32,301 nt of DNA from Oscillospiraceae bacterium (GTDB lineage: Bacteria > Bacillota > Clostridia > Oscillospirales > Oscillospiraceae), in the NCBI GenBank assembly GCA_902785905.1, contig CADAAM010000004.1:1-32301 (forward strand). The letters are read 5' to 3'. The position numbers and the translations under genes were made by a program. Positions within the stretch are counted from its first letter, which is position 1. Each line of letters starts with the position of its first letter. Of this stretch, positions 5,566-13,780 are shown piece by piece. The notes beneath the pieces are model-generated. The model had not been told where the DNA came from. It did no database searches and saw nothing but the letters and a program-made list of their open reading frames with translations.

Positions 5566-7260
5566 TCAATCCAGTGGGGCCGGTACTTCTCCCTGGATAC
5601 AGGTGCCGCGGGGACTCGTATCCACGGCGATATAGCCCTCGTTGTCCCGCGCTTCCTGACGCAGGAAGAGGATCAGGGTCAGGTTGTCGAGCGGCGCCTC
5701 GGCTACCGGATACAGGGGCTCCTTGCCCTCAAACACACTGCCGGGGAGCGTGGCACTAAAGTTAGTAGTACAGACCCGATAGAGAGTTTGGCTGTCGTGG
5801 ATGTCTACCTCTGTCCCGTCGGAAAGCGTGATACTGACAACCTCAATATCCGGCTGATCTTTGGTGCCGTGGTTGATGTAGGTATAAGTCAGACCACTCA
5901 TCTGATCGCCTAAGTTGCTTTGGCGAAAGCTGGTTTCAATCTGCCGGGCAAGCTCCTCGCCGGTGAGCTCATAGATCATCCAAAAATTGTTGAAAGGCGA
6001 GATCGCGTAGATGTCGCCCACGGTGAGGTCACACCGGCTCTCACCGGCGGGAATGGTGACATCGGCGCGGAAGCCGTAGTGGTTATAAAAAGCTGCCACG
6101 ACCCCGTCGGAGGCTGTCGCCCGCAGCATCATACCAGTGTACCAGTTTCCGCCGGTGGTTTCGCGGGGGCCGACGTAGCCGTCCTCTTCAAGGGGAGTGT
6201 CGATATAGCCCAGCACCTCGTCCATCTCATCGCGGATCTCATCCCAGGCCTGATGGGAGATGGTGAGCACCGTGGGATCCAGATGACCGGCATTCTCCGG
6301 CGTGTCGAAAAGCGCCTCGTCGTCCTGTATGATGGAAGTATAGAGCGGCTCCTCAATGCGTACAGTCCCATCCCCGTCGATCACGATGGTGGCCGAGGCA
6401 TAGCCTTTGGCATAGCAGTTACCCTGAATGTAAGGGACACCGCTCTCTGCCACGCCGTAAAGCCCCTCGTGCGAGTGGCCTCCGGTAACCAGGTCCACGT
6501 CCTCCGGGCTCAGGGCCGCCGCCACTTTCACTGGCGCAGCGTGGGCCATGACGATGGTCACATCCGGCTGTTCGGCGGTATTGATCTCCTTCACCCGCCG
6601 GGAGAGGGCGGAAAGCTCCTCTTTAATGGCATAGGGGGCAATCATTTCGTGCATGATGGACCTGGAATAGTCGGGAATATAACCGATCAGCGCAACGCGC
6701 AGTCCAGCTTTTTCCACGATCACATAGTCTCTCGTAAAGGGGACGCGCTCCTGCGTGTCCGCAAAATAGAGATTGCAGGCCAGAACCGGGATTTCCGGGT
6801 CGCCGGCAAAATCGCCGATCCGGTAGGCAGGGAGTGTGGCGTCGGCATCTGCACAGTATTCGCTCACGCCCCAGTCAAACTCATGGTTGCCAAGCGCCAC
6901 AGCGTCATAGTCCATGGCATCCAGCGCGGCGACCACGGCAGCGCCCTTGCTCATGTTCGAGACAGGCATCCCTTGATAGAGGTCACCGCCGTCGACCAGC
7001 AGCACATCGTCGTATTGCCCGTCGGCACGGGCCTCGTTCACGATATGGGCGATATAGGCAAGCCGATACTGAAACTTGTCCTCTGCTCCGCCGGTGGTGT
7101 CCAGGAGATAGCCGTGAATATCGGTGGTTTCAAAGACGCGGATGGTCCGCTCGCCCGGAGCATCCGGTGCCTCTGCAGACGACTCCACGCGCTGCCCGAA
7201 GGCGCCGCAGCACAGCAGCACCGTAACCAACAGAAGACAGAGAAGGTGTTTTCTGTTCAT
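5566..7260 (-). CDS. Secreted bifunctional 5'-nucleotidase / 2',3'-cyclic phosphodiesterase-type enzyme
   Basis: 564 residues. A signal peptide is visible (residues 1 to about 22, MNRK followed by a Leu/Val-rich core). The metallophosphoesterase domain has TTDIHG (D47, H49), VDGGDLYQG, LGNHEFDWG, MAHAA and TGGHSHEG, supplying the two-metal site. A C-terminal 5'-nucleotidase domain follows with GGNWYTGMMLRA, VTIPAG and DIYAISPFNN. This family hydrolyses extracellular nucleotides and cyclic nucleotides to nucleoside and phosphate. The start at 7260 follows GGAAAGGAAA 7 nt upstream and gives a clean signal sequence; a longer in-frame ATG at 7371 would lie upstream of the promoter. No sortase or S-layer anchor is seen, so it is probably released or wall-associated. 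It is monocistronic. Confidence 0.92.
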   Translation of the reverse strand: MNRKHLLCLLLVTVLLCCGAFGQRVESSAEAPDAPGERTIRVFETTDIHGYLLDTTGGAEDKFQYRLAYIAHIVNEARADGQYDDVLLVDGGDLYQGMPVSNMSKGAAVVAALDAMDYDAVALGNHEFDWGVSEYCADADATLPAYRIGDFAGDPEIPVLACNLYFADTQERVPFTRDYVIVEKAGLRVALIGYIPDYSRSIMHEMIAPYAIKEELSALSRRVKEINTAEQPDVTIVMAHAAPVKVAAALSPEDVDLVTGGHSHEGLYGVAESGVPYIQGNCYAKGYASATIVIDGDGTVRIEEPLYTSIIQDDEALFDTPENAGHLDPTVLTISHQAWDEIRDEMDEVLGYIDTPLEEDGYVGPRETTGGNWYTGMMLRATASDGVVAAFYNHYGFRADVTIPAGESRCDLTVGDIYAISPFNNFWMIYELTGEELARQIETSFRQSNLGDQMSGLTYTYINHGTKDQPDIEVVSITLSDGTEVDIHDSQTLYRVCTTNFSATLPGSVFEGKEPLYPVAEAPLDNLTLILFLRQEARDNEGYIAVDTSPRGTCIQGEVPAPLD

Positions 7261-7339
7261 AAGTGCGTTTCCTTTCCTGACATGTTTATTCTGTTTTCCA
7301 GAGCTGATGAAGATTGCAGGCAAAAAGTATGCTGACAAG

Positions 7340-7368
7340 ATTATATAGCAAACAGTTATTTTCGGCAA
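7340..7368 (-). promoter_or_regulatory. Promoter of the 5'-nucleotidase gene
   Basis: On the - strand TTGCCG (7368-7363) and TATAAT (7345-7340) are 17 bp apart, 80 bp before the ATG. Confidence 0.7.
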
Positions 7369-7506
7369 CAAAAAATTGCTTTTTTATAAAATAGCAAGCC
7401 TGAGTTGAGCAATCGTTCTGTTCATCAGTGATGGAATGCCGACGGCGATGAATGCTCTGCAATCAAAATGTCAGCGAGCTCCGGCTTTCCGATGGTGTGC
7501 GCCTTC

Positions 7507-7529
7507 TGTGACAGTTCGCGCGCTATTCT
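7507..7529 (+). promoter_or_regulatory. Shared upstream motif, copy 1 (before GG-leader peptide)
   Basis: TGTGAC, 11 bp, then TATTCT. The same arrangement with a similar central sequence occurs at 18404 and 20981, each before a small-protein gene. The TATTCT is a plausible -10 box. Confidence 0.5.
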
Positions 7530-7595
7530 TAGACTGTCCTTAAGGGATAGAACAAAACAACAACAATCACATCAAATATAAAGGAGATAACCACA

Positions 7596-7727
7596 ATGAA
7601 AATGCTCAATGAAGTTGAACTCGAAATGATCGCCGGCGGCATCCTGCCGATCTTTACTCTTGGCCCGGCCTACGAACCTGTCACCACCGATGAACCGCAC
7701 GACGGCGGTGCGACCTACACCTGGTAA
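7596..7727 (+). CDS. Short double-glycine leader peptide, putative bacteriocin/RiPP-like precursor
   Basis: 43 residues beginning MKMLNEVELEMIAGG, which fits the double-glycine leader used by C39-peptidase ABC exporters (LNE-xELExIxGG). Cleavage after GG (residues 14-15) would release a 28-residue, acidic, Cys-free core rich in Pro, Thr and aromatic residues and ending in Trp. AAGGAG lies 9 nt before ATG and an intrinsic terminator starts 13 nt after the stop, so it is a stand-alone expressed gene. No exporter, immunity or modification gene is nearby; an exporter elsewhere in the genome would be needed. Function could be antimicrobial or signalling. Two other GG-leader genes lie at 21035 and 30731. 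Confidence 0.75.
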   Translation: MKMLNEVELEMIAGGILPIFTLGPAYEPVTTDEPHDGGATYTW

Positions 7728-7740
7728 AAAGTATTTTCCT

Positions 7741-7776
7741 GGCTGCATACGACCAAAAGTATGCAGCCGTTTCTTT
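7741..7776 (+). terminator. Terminator of the GG-leader peptide gene
   Basis: A perfect 10-bp stem GGCTGCATAC (7741-7750) / GTATGCAGCC (7759-7768) with an 8-nt loop and the tail GTTTCTTT. Confidence 0.85.
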
Positions 7777-7891
7777 GTGCTGTTTATATACAGATTACTC
7801 ACCCGCAGTTTTTCATCCCGCCCATCTCTCTTCTGCGCAGCGCTGCAGGAGCCCCCATTAGGGTATACAGAAACCGCGGCAGCCGGAATTT

Positions 7892-7920
7892 TTGACAGTC
7901 AGAAATTTCGGCTGTATAAT
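7892..7920 (+). promoter_or_regulatory. Promoter of the tocopherol-cyclase-like gene
   Basis: Perfect consensus boxes TTGACA (7892-7897) and TATAAT (7915-7920) with a 17-bp spacer; expected to be strong and constitutive. Confidence 0.85.
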
Positions 7921-7981
7921 ATCATGATCAAAGAGTAAACCAACGCAGTGCGGATTTTTTATAAAAGGCAGGAATCGACAC

Positions 7982-9118
7982 ATGTTCAATCATCATGACA
8001 TCAGCCGGGACGCATGTATGCTCCACGGCCCACTGGCCCACCACGGCTATGACTGGTGGTGGCACTCCTTCACGGCTCAGGATGCGGTGACCGGCGAGGA
8101 TAAGCCGTTCTTTATCGAGTTCTTTGTCTGCAATCCCGCGCTGGGCGGGGACGAGCCTGTCCTCGGTCAGCTGCCAGCGAACAAGGCGGCCGGCAGACAG
8201 CCCACCTATCTGATGGTGAAGGCCGGGACCTGGGGCGAGGATCACTGCCAGCTGCACCGCTTCTTTGCCTGGAAGGATGTCGAGCTGCACGGGGCTGCGC
8301 CCTATCTGGTGAAAGCCGCGGACTGCCTTGCCGGTGAAACAGTTTTAAAAGGCAGCATTGCCATCACTGCAGAAGAAGCGGCGGCACACCCGGAATGGAT
8401 GTGCGACGCGGGCGAGATGACTTGGGAACTGACCATCGACAAACAGATCGCTTTCAATGTGGGTTACGGTGCAAGCAAGCCGCTGCGGGACGCCGAGGCC
8501 TTCGCCATGTACTGGCACGCGGAGGGCATGAAGAGCGCCTACAGCGGTGAGATCACCTTCAACGGGAAAAAGTACACCGTCACCCCGGAAAAGAGCTACG
8601 GCTATGCGGATAAAAACTGGGGCCGGGATTTTACCAGCCCCTGGGTCTGGCTGTCTTCCAACCATCTTGTCAGCAAGGTGACGGGAAAGCAGCTCATGAA
8701 CAGCGTGTTCGATATCGGAGGCGGCAGGCCGAAGATCTACTTTGTGCCGCTGGATCGCCGCCTGCTGGGCGTATTCTACTACGAGGGCAGGGAGTATGAT
8801 TTCAATTTCTCCAAGCTCCATCTGAAGGTCAAGACGGACTTCTCCTTTGAGGAACTTAACGACGTGGTGCACTGGACGGTACGGCAGGAGAACAACCACG
8901 CGGTGATGGAGACGGAGGTCTTCTGCCGGAAGGCAGACATGCTGCTGGTAAATTACGAAGCCCCCGACGGCAGCAAGCGACACAACCGCCTGTGGAACGG
9001 CGGCAGCGGCTGGGGCACGGTGAAGCTATATGACAAGAGAGACGGCGCGCTTATGCTGGTGGACGAAGTGGAGGCAACCCACATCGGCTGCGAATACGGG
9101 GAGTATGATCCGGAGTGA
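7982..9118 (+). CDS. Tocopherol cyclase-like family protein
   Basis: 378 residues matching bacterial members of the tocopherol-cyclase-like family: HGYDWWWHSF near the N-terminus, a central SYGYADKNWGRDFTSPWVWLSSN (key residues around 205-226), and paired beta-sheet stretches such as GRPKIYFVPLDRRLLGVFYYEGREYDF. In plants and cyanobacteria the family cyclises a prenylated quinol; in Clostridia the role is unknown and this organism is not expected to make tocopherol, so a lipid- or terpenoid-related barrel function is only a guess. No signal peptide or TM helix is visible. It is monocistronic behind a consensus promoter, with AGGCAGGAAT upstream of the ATG. No clear terminator follows. Confidence 0.8.
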   Translation: MFNHHDISRDACMLHGPLAHHGYDWWWHSFTAQDAVTGEDKPFFIEFFVCNPALGGDEPVLGQLPANKAAGRQPTYLMVKAGTWGEDHCQLHRFFAWKDVELHGAAPYLVKAADCLAGETVLKGSIAITAEEAAAHPEWMCDAGEMTWELTIDKQIAFNVGYGASKPLRDAEAFAMYWHAEGMKSAYSGEITFNGKKYTVTPEKSYGYADKNWGRDFTSPWVWLSSNHLVSKVTGKQLMNSVFDIGGGRPKIYFVPLDRRLLGVFYYEGREYDFNFSKLHLKVKTDFSFEELNDVVHWTVRQENNHAVMETEVFCRKADMLLVNYEAPDGSKRHNRLWNGGSGWGTVKLYDKRDGALMLVDEVEATHIGCEYGEYDPE

Positions 9119-9540
9119 GTAAAGGCAAATACAATTTGCAAACGCAAGATCCGCCGCTTTTTGTCATAAATCATATTCTTCTTCATTGTGCTCTCCCCTG
9201 AATGTCGGAGGAAAGCTCTGTGGGGGTGCTGCCCGGAATACGAACAGAGCCCTCGCGGCACTGCCCCAAAACGGCAGTATGCACTCGGTTCGGCAGCGAG
9301 TTGCCTGGCGGAGAGGAAATGCGGTACAGCGACGGAATCTGGGCTAAATATTGCGGCAGCTCGCGCGTCCGCCGGCAGGAAAGGAAAGAAGAAACAGGCA
9401 TATCATCCATGATTTTCGGACGGCATGCCTGTTCATTCTTCAATCCTTTTTCGCCCTTGGCAGGGCCGGCAGCCCGGACGCACCGATCTGCTTTTCGATG
9501 GCGGTCAAAACCGTAATGATTACGAATCGTATTTTTGCTC
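9119..9540. other. Intergenic region without a supported gene
   Basis: Short open frames exist on both strands but none has convincing homology. One imperfect inverted repeat is present (AACAGGCAT at 9393-9401 with ATGCCTGTT at 9425-9433). The stretch may be gene debris. Confidence 0.5.
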
Positions 9541-9570
9541 TTGATTGCAAGCGGATCGGTTTGCTATAAT
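9541..9570 (+). promoter_or_regulatory. Promoter of a structured RNA / Pr6Pr-like gene transcript
   Basis: TTGATT (9541-9546) and TATAAT (9565-9570) with an 18-bp spacer. Transcription would begin at about 9577, at the base of the first predicted stem. Confidence 0.65.
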
Positions 9571-9576
9571 TGATAC

Positions 9577-9726
9577 TAGAACCTCATGAAAACTGTTAAT
9601 CCCTTAAAGGTTTTCATAGCGCCATAAGGCGCGTAGAGGTTCTTGTATGAGACGCGTTTTCAGCGTTTCGCGCTGAAAACGCCGCAGGAACTGCGGCTTT
9701 CTTGATTAAAAAATATAATCAAGAAA
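9577..9726 (+). ncRNA. Candidate structured RNA (three-way junction plus hairpins)
   Basis: The first predicted stem begins at the expected transcription start. An outer stem (9578-9585 with 9636-9643, 8 bp) encloses two hairpins: 9586-9593/9610-9617 (8 bp) and 9619-9623/9628-9632 (5 bp, ATAA loop). A 12-bp hairpin (9654-9665/9671-9682), a 7-bp GC hairpin (9681-9687/9691-9697) with a T-rich tail, and an 11-bp inverted repeat (9698-9708/9716-9726) follow. It could be a riboswitch-like leader of the gene at 9802, a small RNA ending near 9703, or a mobile palindromic element. It matches no riboswitch class I recognise. Confidence 0.5.
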
Positions 9727-9801
9727 TAGTATGAAAACACTCTGTATGGGCAGAAATACGAAGAAAATGAGTCTCATAATACATAACGGAGGTTCCTGAG
9801 A

Positions 9802-10512
9802 ATGGGCATTGCCTGTCAGATCACAAAGAAAAAGTGTATTGCTGCGATGATCAGCTCGTTTGTGGTCGCGGTTTGCGTGTGCATCGGCGTGACCATGAAC
9901 CTGACCACGCTGTATGATGTCAATTTTGACCACATGGGACTGCGTACATTTTGCATGTTCACGGTAAACTCGAACATTCTGTGCGGTATCGGCATGTTGA
10001 TGGCGCTGCCGTATACGATTGACGGCCTGATTACCAAAAAATTCTATCTGCCCGACTGGATGGTGGACCTGCTCTTTGCGGGCACCACATCTGTAGCGCT
10101 GACCTTTCTGGTATCGTTGTGCATTCTGGCACCGGTAAAAGGCTTCGTGCTGATCTTCACAGGCTCACGCTTCTTCCTGCACGGCTTGTGTCCGATCCTT
10201 GCGATGATCACATTCTGCTTCTTTATTACGAGCCATGTCATCTCGCTGCGGGAATCGATTTTTGCGATGCTCCCGGTGATGCTCTATGCGATGGTATATT
10301 ATTTTATGGTTGAGATTCTTGGCCCGGATAATGGCGGATGGGATGATTTCTATGGCTTTTTGACCCGAATCCCGCAGTGGATTTCCCTGCTGTCCTTTAT
10401 GCCGCTTACCTTTGCCATCGCCAGCGTCCTGCGTCGGCTTCACAACAGGAACTGCATCAGATTGCAGCGGATAGAAGATGAATTGCTTCGCTCGTTGGAC
10501 AAGCAGCAATAA
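9802..10512 (+). CDS. Pr6Pr-family-like integral membrane protein
   Basis: 236 residues with about six TM helices (about 14-32, 52-72, 85-110, 118-145, 152-172, 190-210) and a basic C-terminal tail. The stretch LRTFCMFTVNSNILCGIGMLMALP carries the FTVxSN signature of the Pr6Pr/FAR-17a-like membrane proteins; WMVDLLFAGTTSVALTFLVSL and a later HGLCPILAM with a membrane His also fit. Function in bacteria is unknown. GGAGG lies about 9 nt before the ATG. The upstream structured RNA and its promoter suggest the gene is controlled through that leader. It is monocistronic. Confidence 0.75.
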   Translation: MGIACQITKKKCIAAMISSFVVAVCVCIGVTMNLTTLYDVNFDHMGLRTFCMFTVNSNILCGIGMLMALPYTIDGLITKKFYLPDWMVDLLFAGTTSVALTFLVSLCILAPVKGFVLIFTGSRFFLHGLCPILAMITFCFFITSHVISLRESIFAMLPVMLYAMVYYFMVEILGPDNGGWDDFYGFLTRIPQWISLLSFMPLTFAIASVLRRLHNRNCIRLQRIEDELLRSLDKQQ

Positions 10513-10535
10513 AACGCGCCCGGTAAAACAGACAA

Positions 10536-10573
10536 AATAAACGCGACTGCATGTTGCCGGAGCGTTTTTTGCT
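10536..10573 (+). terminator. Possible terminator after the Pr6Pr-like gene
   Basis: AAACGC pairs with GCGTTT over a 17-nt loop with partial inner pairing, and ends in T6. A weak but well-placed candidate. Confidence 0.4.
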
Positions 10574-10709
10574 TTTCAGTTGATGATCGCCGATGAAAAA
10601 TCGGCAATCATTCAGATCGTCGGCGATTAAAGGTGACGATCCGGCTTTCTTTTCTTGTCATTCCCGCGAGATCTGATAAGCTGCGAACAACTCAGAGGGC
10701 AGATCATTC
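10574..10709. other. Leader region upstream of the UvrA-like gene
   Basis: Contains overlapping GATCGCCGAT/ATCGGC and CGTCGGCGATT inverted repeats (about 10585-10630) and a weak promoter-like TTGTCA near 10656. No gene is seen. Confidence 0.4.
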
Positions 10710-10724
10710 ATGAAAAATGAGAAG

Positions 10725-10772
10725 CCGGATAAGAGAGCAGGCCAAGATGCCTGCCTGCTTATCCGGTTTTTT
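10725..10772 (+). promoter_or_regulatory. Attenuator-type terminator upstream of the UvrA-like gene
   Basis: CCGGATAAG (10725-10733) pairs with CTTATCCGG (10758-10766), and GCAGGC (10737-10742) with GCCTGC (10749-10754) around a 6-nt loop, followed by T6 (10767-10772). It stands 23 bp before the start codon of the next gene. A short leader frame beginning MKNEKPDKRAGQDACLLIRF starts at 10710 and runs through the hairpin. This is the layout of antibiotic-inducible ribosome-stalling attenuators, although the upstream hairpin alternative was not resolved. Confidence 0.7.
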
Positions 10773-10794
10773 GGAAAACAGGAGATTATTGAAC

Positions 10795-13299
10795 ATGGAC
10801 AGAATCATCACCGACACTATCCCGAAGAAAATTCAGATCCGCGGTGCGAGGGTCCACAATCTGAAGAACATCGATGTCGACGTTCCCTTGAATCAGATCG
10901 TCGGGATCGCGGGCGTGTCCGGTTCGGGGAAATCCTCTCTGGCGCTGGGCGTCCTGTATGCAGAGGGCTCGCGACGCTATCTGGAATCTCTCTCCACCTA
11001 CACGCGCAGGCGCATGACACAGGCCGCGCGCGCCGATGTGGACGACGTGCTGTATGTACCCGCGTCTCTGGCCCTGCACCAGCGGCCCGGCGTACCCGGC
11101 ATCCGCTCCACCTTTGGCACGGGGACGGAGCTGCTCAACAGCCTGCGCCTGATGTTCTCGCGCCTCGCTTCCCACCGCTGCCCCAACGGGCACTATTGCC
11201 CGCCGTCGATGAGCGTCGCGGCGGAGAAGGAGATCGTCTGCCCCGTCTGCGGCGTCTCCTTTTACGGTCCCGGCGCGGAGGAGCTGGCCTTCAACAGTCA
11301 AGGCGCGTGCAAACGCTGCGGCGGCACAGGCACGGTCCGCACCGTGGACGAGCGCACGCTGATCCCGGATGAAACGCTGAGCATCGACGAGGGCGCTGTC
11401 GCCCCCTGGAACAGCCTGATGTGGTCCCTGATGACCGACGTGTGCCGCGCCATGGGCGTCCGCACGGACATTCCCTACCGGGAGCTGACGGACGAAGAAA
11501 AAGAGATCGTCCTCCACGGCCCCATGGTCAAGAAGCATATCTTTTACCGCCCCAGAAAGGCGGACACGGCCACGGCGGGCGAAATGGATTTCACCTATTA
11601 CAGCGCCACGGCCACCGTGCTGAACGCGCTGAACAAGGTCACGGACGAGAAGGGCATGAAGCGGGTGGAGAAGTTCCTCCGGGAAGAGCTCTGTCCCGAC
11701 TGCGGCGGGACACGGCTTTCCGACGCGGCCAGAGCGCCGAAGCTCCGGGGCCTGAGTCTGGATGAGGTCTGCCGCATGCCGCTCAGTGAGCTCTGCGATT
11801 GGGTGCGCGGCGTACCTGCGTCTCTGCCGGAGGAAATGCGCCCCATGGCGGAGAGCATCTGCGCCTCCTTCCATCTGGTCGCCAAGCGGCTGATGGACCT
11901 GGGCCTTTCGTATCTCTCTCTTGACCGGGCGGCGTCCACACTCTCCACGGGCGAGCGACAGCGGATGCAGCTTGCCCGCGCGGTGCGAAACCGCACCACC
12001 GGCGTCCTGTATGTGCTGGACGAGCCCTCGATCGGCCTGCACCCGTCCAATATTGTGGGGCTCACCGGCGTGATGCACGATCTGGTGGCGGACGGAAACT
12101 CCGTCCTGCTGGTGGATCACGACACGCAGATTTTGAAGGAGGCCGACTGGATCATCGAGATGGGGCCGGGGGCCGGGTCATCGGGCGGCCGGGTCATCGC
12201 GGAGGGGACGATCCCCCAGATCGTGCAAAACGCGGCGTCCCGCATCGGGCCGTTTCTCTCCGGGAAAACGGGAGCCCTGCGCCCGCAGACGCCGAAGGAG
12301 GCGCTTTTTGTTCCGGGGACGATCCATCTGTCCACCGGCTCCCTGCACACGGTAAAGCCCCTGGATGTCGACATTCCCAAGGGTCGGCTGACAGTCGTGA
12401 CCGGCGTATCCGGTTCGGGCAAGACGACGCTGATCCTGGAAAGTCTGGTCCCGGCGCTCGAAGCGCTCACCGCAGGAAAAGCGCTCCCCGACCACGTCAA
12501 AGCGGTGACGGCAGAGGGAATCGCGCATGTCAAGCTCATTGACGCCACGCCCATCGGCATCAACATCCGCTCTACAGTGGCCACCTATGCCAATGTGCAC
12601 GACGAGCTGCGCAAGATCTATGCCCGGACGCAGGACGCCAAAGATCGTGGCCGGAAGGCGTCGGCCTTCTCCTACAACACCGGCGAGCTGCGCTGCCCGG
12701 TCTGTGACGGCACGGGCTGTGTGAGCCTTGACGTGCAGTTTTTGCCGGATGTGGATATCCCCTGCCCGGAGTGCCGGGGCTCCCGCTATGCAAAAGAGGC
12801 GTGGCAGATCCGCCACATGAGCAGGAGCGGCGAAGCCCGCTCTCTGCCGGAGCTCATGGCGCTGGACGTGAACACGGCACTCTGCTTCTGTAAGGACATG
12901 AAGCTCGTGCACAGCAGGCTGGAGGTACTGCAGAGTCTCGGCCTCGGCTATCTGACGCTGGGCGAGGAGACGCCCAGTCTCTCCGGCGGCGAGGCGCAGC
13001 GCCTGAAGCTGGCAAGCGAGATGGGACGGCTGCAGACGGATTCCGTGTTTGTGTTTGACGAGCCGACCATCGGCCTGCATCCGCTGGACGTGCAGACGCT
13101 GCTCGGGGTCTTTCAGACCCTGATCGAAAACGGCGCGACTGTCATCGTGATCGAGCACGATCTGGATGTGATCCGCAATGCGGACTACATCATCGACATG
13201 GGGCCGGGCGGCGGCGAGCAGGGCGGCCGGGTTGTCGCCTGCGGCACGCCCGAGGAGATCCAAAACAGCAAAGACAGCATCACCGGACAGTTTCTGTAA
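10795..13299 (+). CDS. UvrA-like ABC ATPase (UvrA2/drug-resistance type)
   Basis: 834 residues, about 100 shorter than UvrA, with two ABC modules. Walker A sites are GVSGSGKSS (40-48) and a second GVSGSGKTT; signatures are LSTGERQRMQLAR in the first half and LSGGEAQRLKLA in the second; Walker B sites are VLDEPSIGLHP and VFDEPTIGLHP. Zinc-finger pairs CPVC, CKRCGG, CPDCGG, CPVCDG and CPECRG are present. The shorter length and LSTGE signature fit the UvrA2 subfamily, which lacks the UvrB-binding region and is linked to drug tolerance rather than excision repair. The start at 10795 has GGAG 10 nt upstream and lies downstream of the attenuator; an in-frame ATG at 10717 would read through the hairpin. 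Induction by a DNA- or ribosome-targeting drug is a reasonable inference. Confidence 0.88.
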   Translation: MDRIITDTIPKKIQIRGARVHNLKNIDVDVPLNQIVGIAGVSGSGKSSLALGVLYAEGSRRYLESLSTYTRRRMTQAARADVDDVLYVPASLALHQRPGVPGIRSTFGTGTELLNSLRLMFSRLASHRCPNGHYCPPSMSVAAEKEIVCPVCGVSFYGPGAEELAFNSQGACKRCGGTGTVRTVDERTLIPDETLSIDEGAVAPWNSLMWSLMTDVCRAMGVRTDIPYRELTDEEKEIVLHGPMVKKHIFYRPRKADTATAGEMDFTYYSATATVLNALNKVTDEKGMKRVEKFLREELCPDCGGTRLSDAARAPKLRGLSLDEVCRMPLSELCDWVRGVPASLPEEMRPMAESICASFHLVAKRLMDLGLSYLSLDRAASTLSTGERQRMQLARAVRNRTTGVLYVLDEPSIGLHPSNIVGLTGVMHDLVADGNSVLLVDHDTQILKEADWIIEMGPGAGSSGGRVIAEGTIPQIVQNAASRIGPFLSGKTGALRPQTPKEALFVPGTIHLSTGSLHTVKPLDVDIPKGRLTVVTGVSGSGKTTLILESLVPALEALTAGKALPDHVKAVTAEGIAHVKLIDATPIGINIRSTVATYANVHDELRKIYARTQDAKDRGRKASAFSYNTGELRCPVCDGTGCVSLDVQFLPDVDIPCPECRGSRYAKEAWQIRHMSRSGEARSLPELMALDVNTALCFCKDMKLVHSRLEVLQSLGLGYLTLGEETPSLSGGEAQRLKLASEMGRLQTDSVFVFDEPTIGLHPLDVQTLLGVFQTLIENGATVIVIEHDLDVIRNADYIIDMGPGGGEQGGRVVACGTPEEIQNSKDSITGQFL

Positions 13300-13310
13300 G
13301 CGCTTCGCTT

Positions 13311-13540
13311 CTATCCAAGAATCCCGACGATATCCGCAAGAGAAAATCCCACATCTTTTAGGGCGGCAATGTGTCGCGCTGTCGGGAGCTGAACCTCTCT
13401 CTAATGCCGGTAATCTTGATTTCGGCCGGCTTCAAAAGGCCGATCTCATTATAGCGGCGGAGCATTCTGACGCTGACTCCGGACAGTTTTGAAAATTCGG
13501 CATGGCGATACCTCCCGTCGCCGACCTTTCGCATCCCCAT
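13311..13540 (-). pseudogene. MerR-family regulator remnant (frameshifted, C-terminally truncated)
   Basis: One - strand frame (13540-13358) reads RHAEFSKLSGVSVRMLRRYN followed by EIGLLKPAEI, a clear MerR N-terminal DNA-binding helix-turn-helix and wing start. It then goes out of frame. A second frame gives RHIAALKDVGFSLADIVGIL and stops at 13311. Together they align with the first 70 residues of MerR activators, but the frame is broken near 13370 and the effector domain is missing. It overlaps no other gene. It is probably the decayed former neighbour or regulator of this locus. Confidence 0.7.
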
Positions 13541-13570
13541 ACCGGACAGAGGGGAGCCTGCCGGGCCGGC

Positions 13571-13637
13571 GGCGGGATTGACGCGCTTGAATCAAATCTT
13601 TCCTATGGCAGCGCCTGTTTTCACCGTGAAAACAGGC
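13571..13637. repeat. Dispersed repeat, copy 1, with palindromic tail
   Basis: Bases 13571-13613 align with 15163-15204 at about 35 of 42 positions (shared core TGAATCAAAT then CTATGG). The unit ends in a palindrome, GCCTGTTTTCAC (13613-13624) with GTGAAAACAGGC (13626-13637). Confidence 0.6.
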
Positions 13638-13702
13638 AAATCAGCAAAGAGTTTGCCGAAGGACAGCTTTTTGGTCAGCCCCAATATGTATCGTTCGGGG
13701 GA

Positions 13703-13731
13703 TTGCATCATCCCGGTATTGCCGCTATACT
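13703..13731 (+). promoter_or_regulatory. Promoter of the lipoprotein gene at 13781
   Basis: TTGCAT (13703-13708) and TATACT (13726-13731) with a 17-bp spacer, 50 bp before the ATG. Confidence 0.65.
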
Positions 13732-13780
13732 GTCTGTATACATGCTCATCAAGAAGATGAGAAAACAGGAGGATAAACTG

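Noticed and set aside
8953-9443. Short - strand frames downstream of the tocopherol-cyclase-like gene, one starting MKKNMIYDKK with GGAGAG upstream
   Set aside because: The frame soon runs into the antisense of the cyclase-like gene and shows no homology or conserved pattern.
9577-9726. Purine-type riboswitch, because of the three-way junction
   Set aside because: The junction strands are too short and the conserved loop-loop and J-strand bases are absent.
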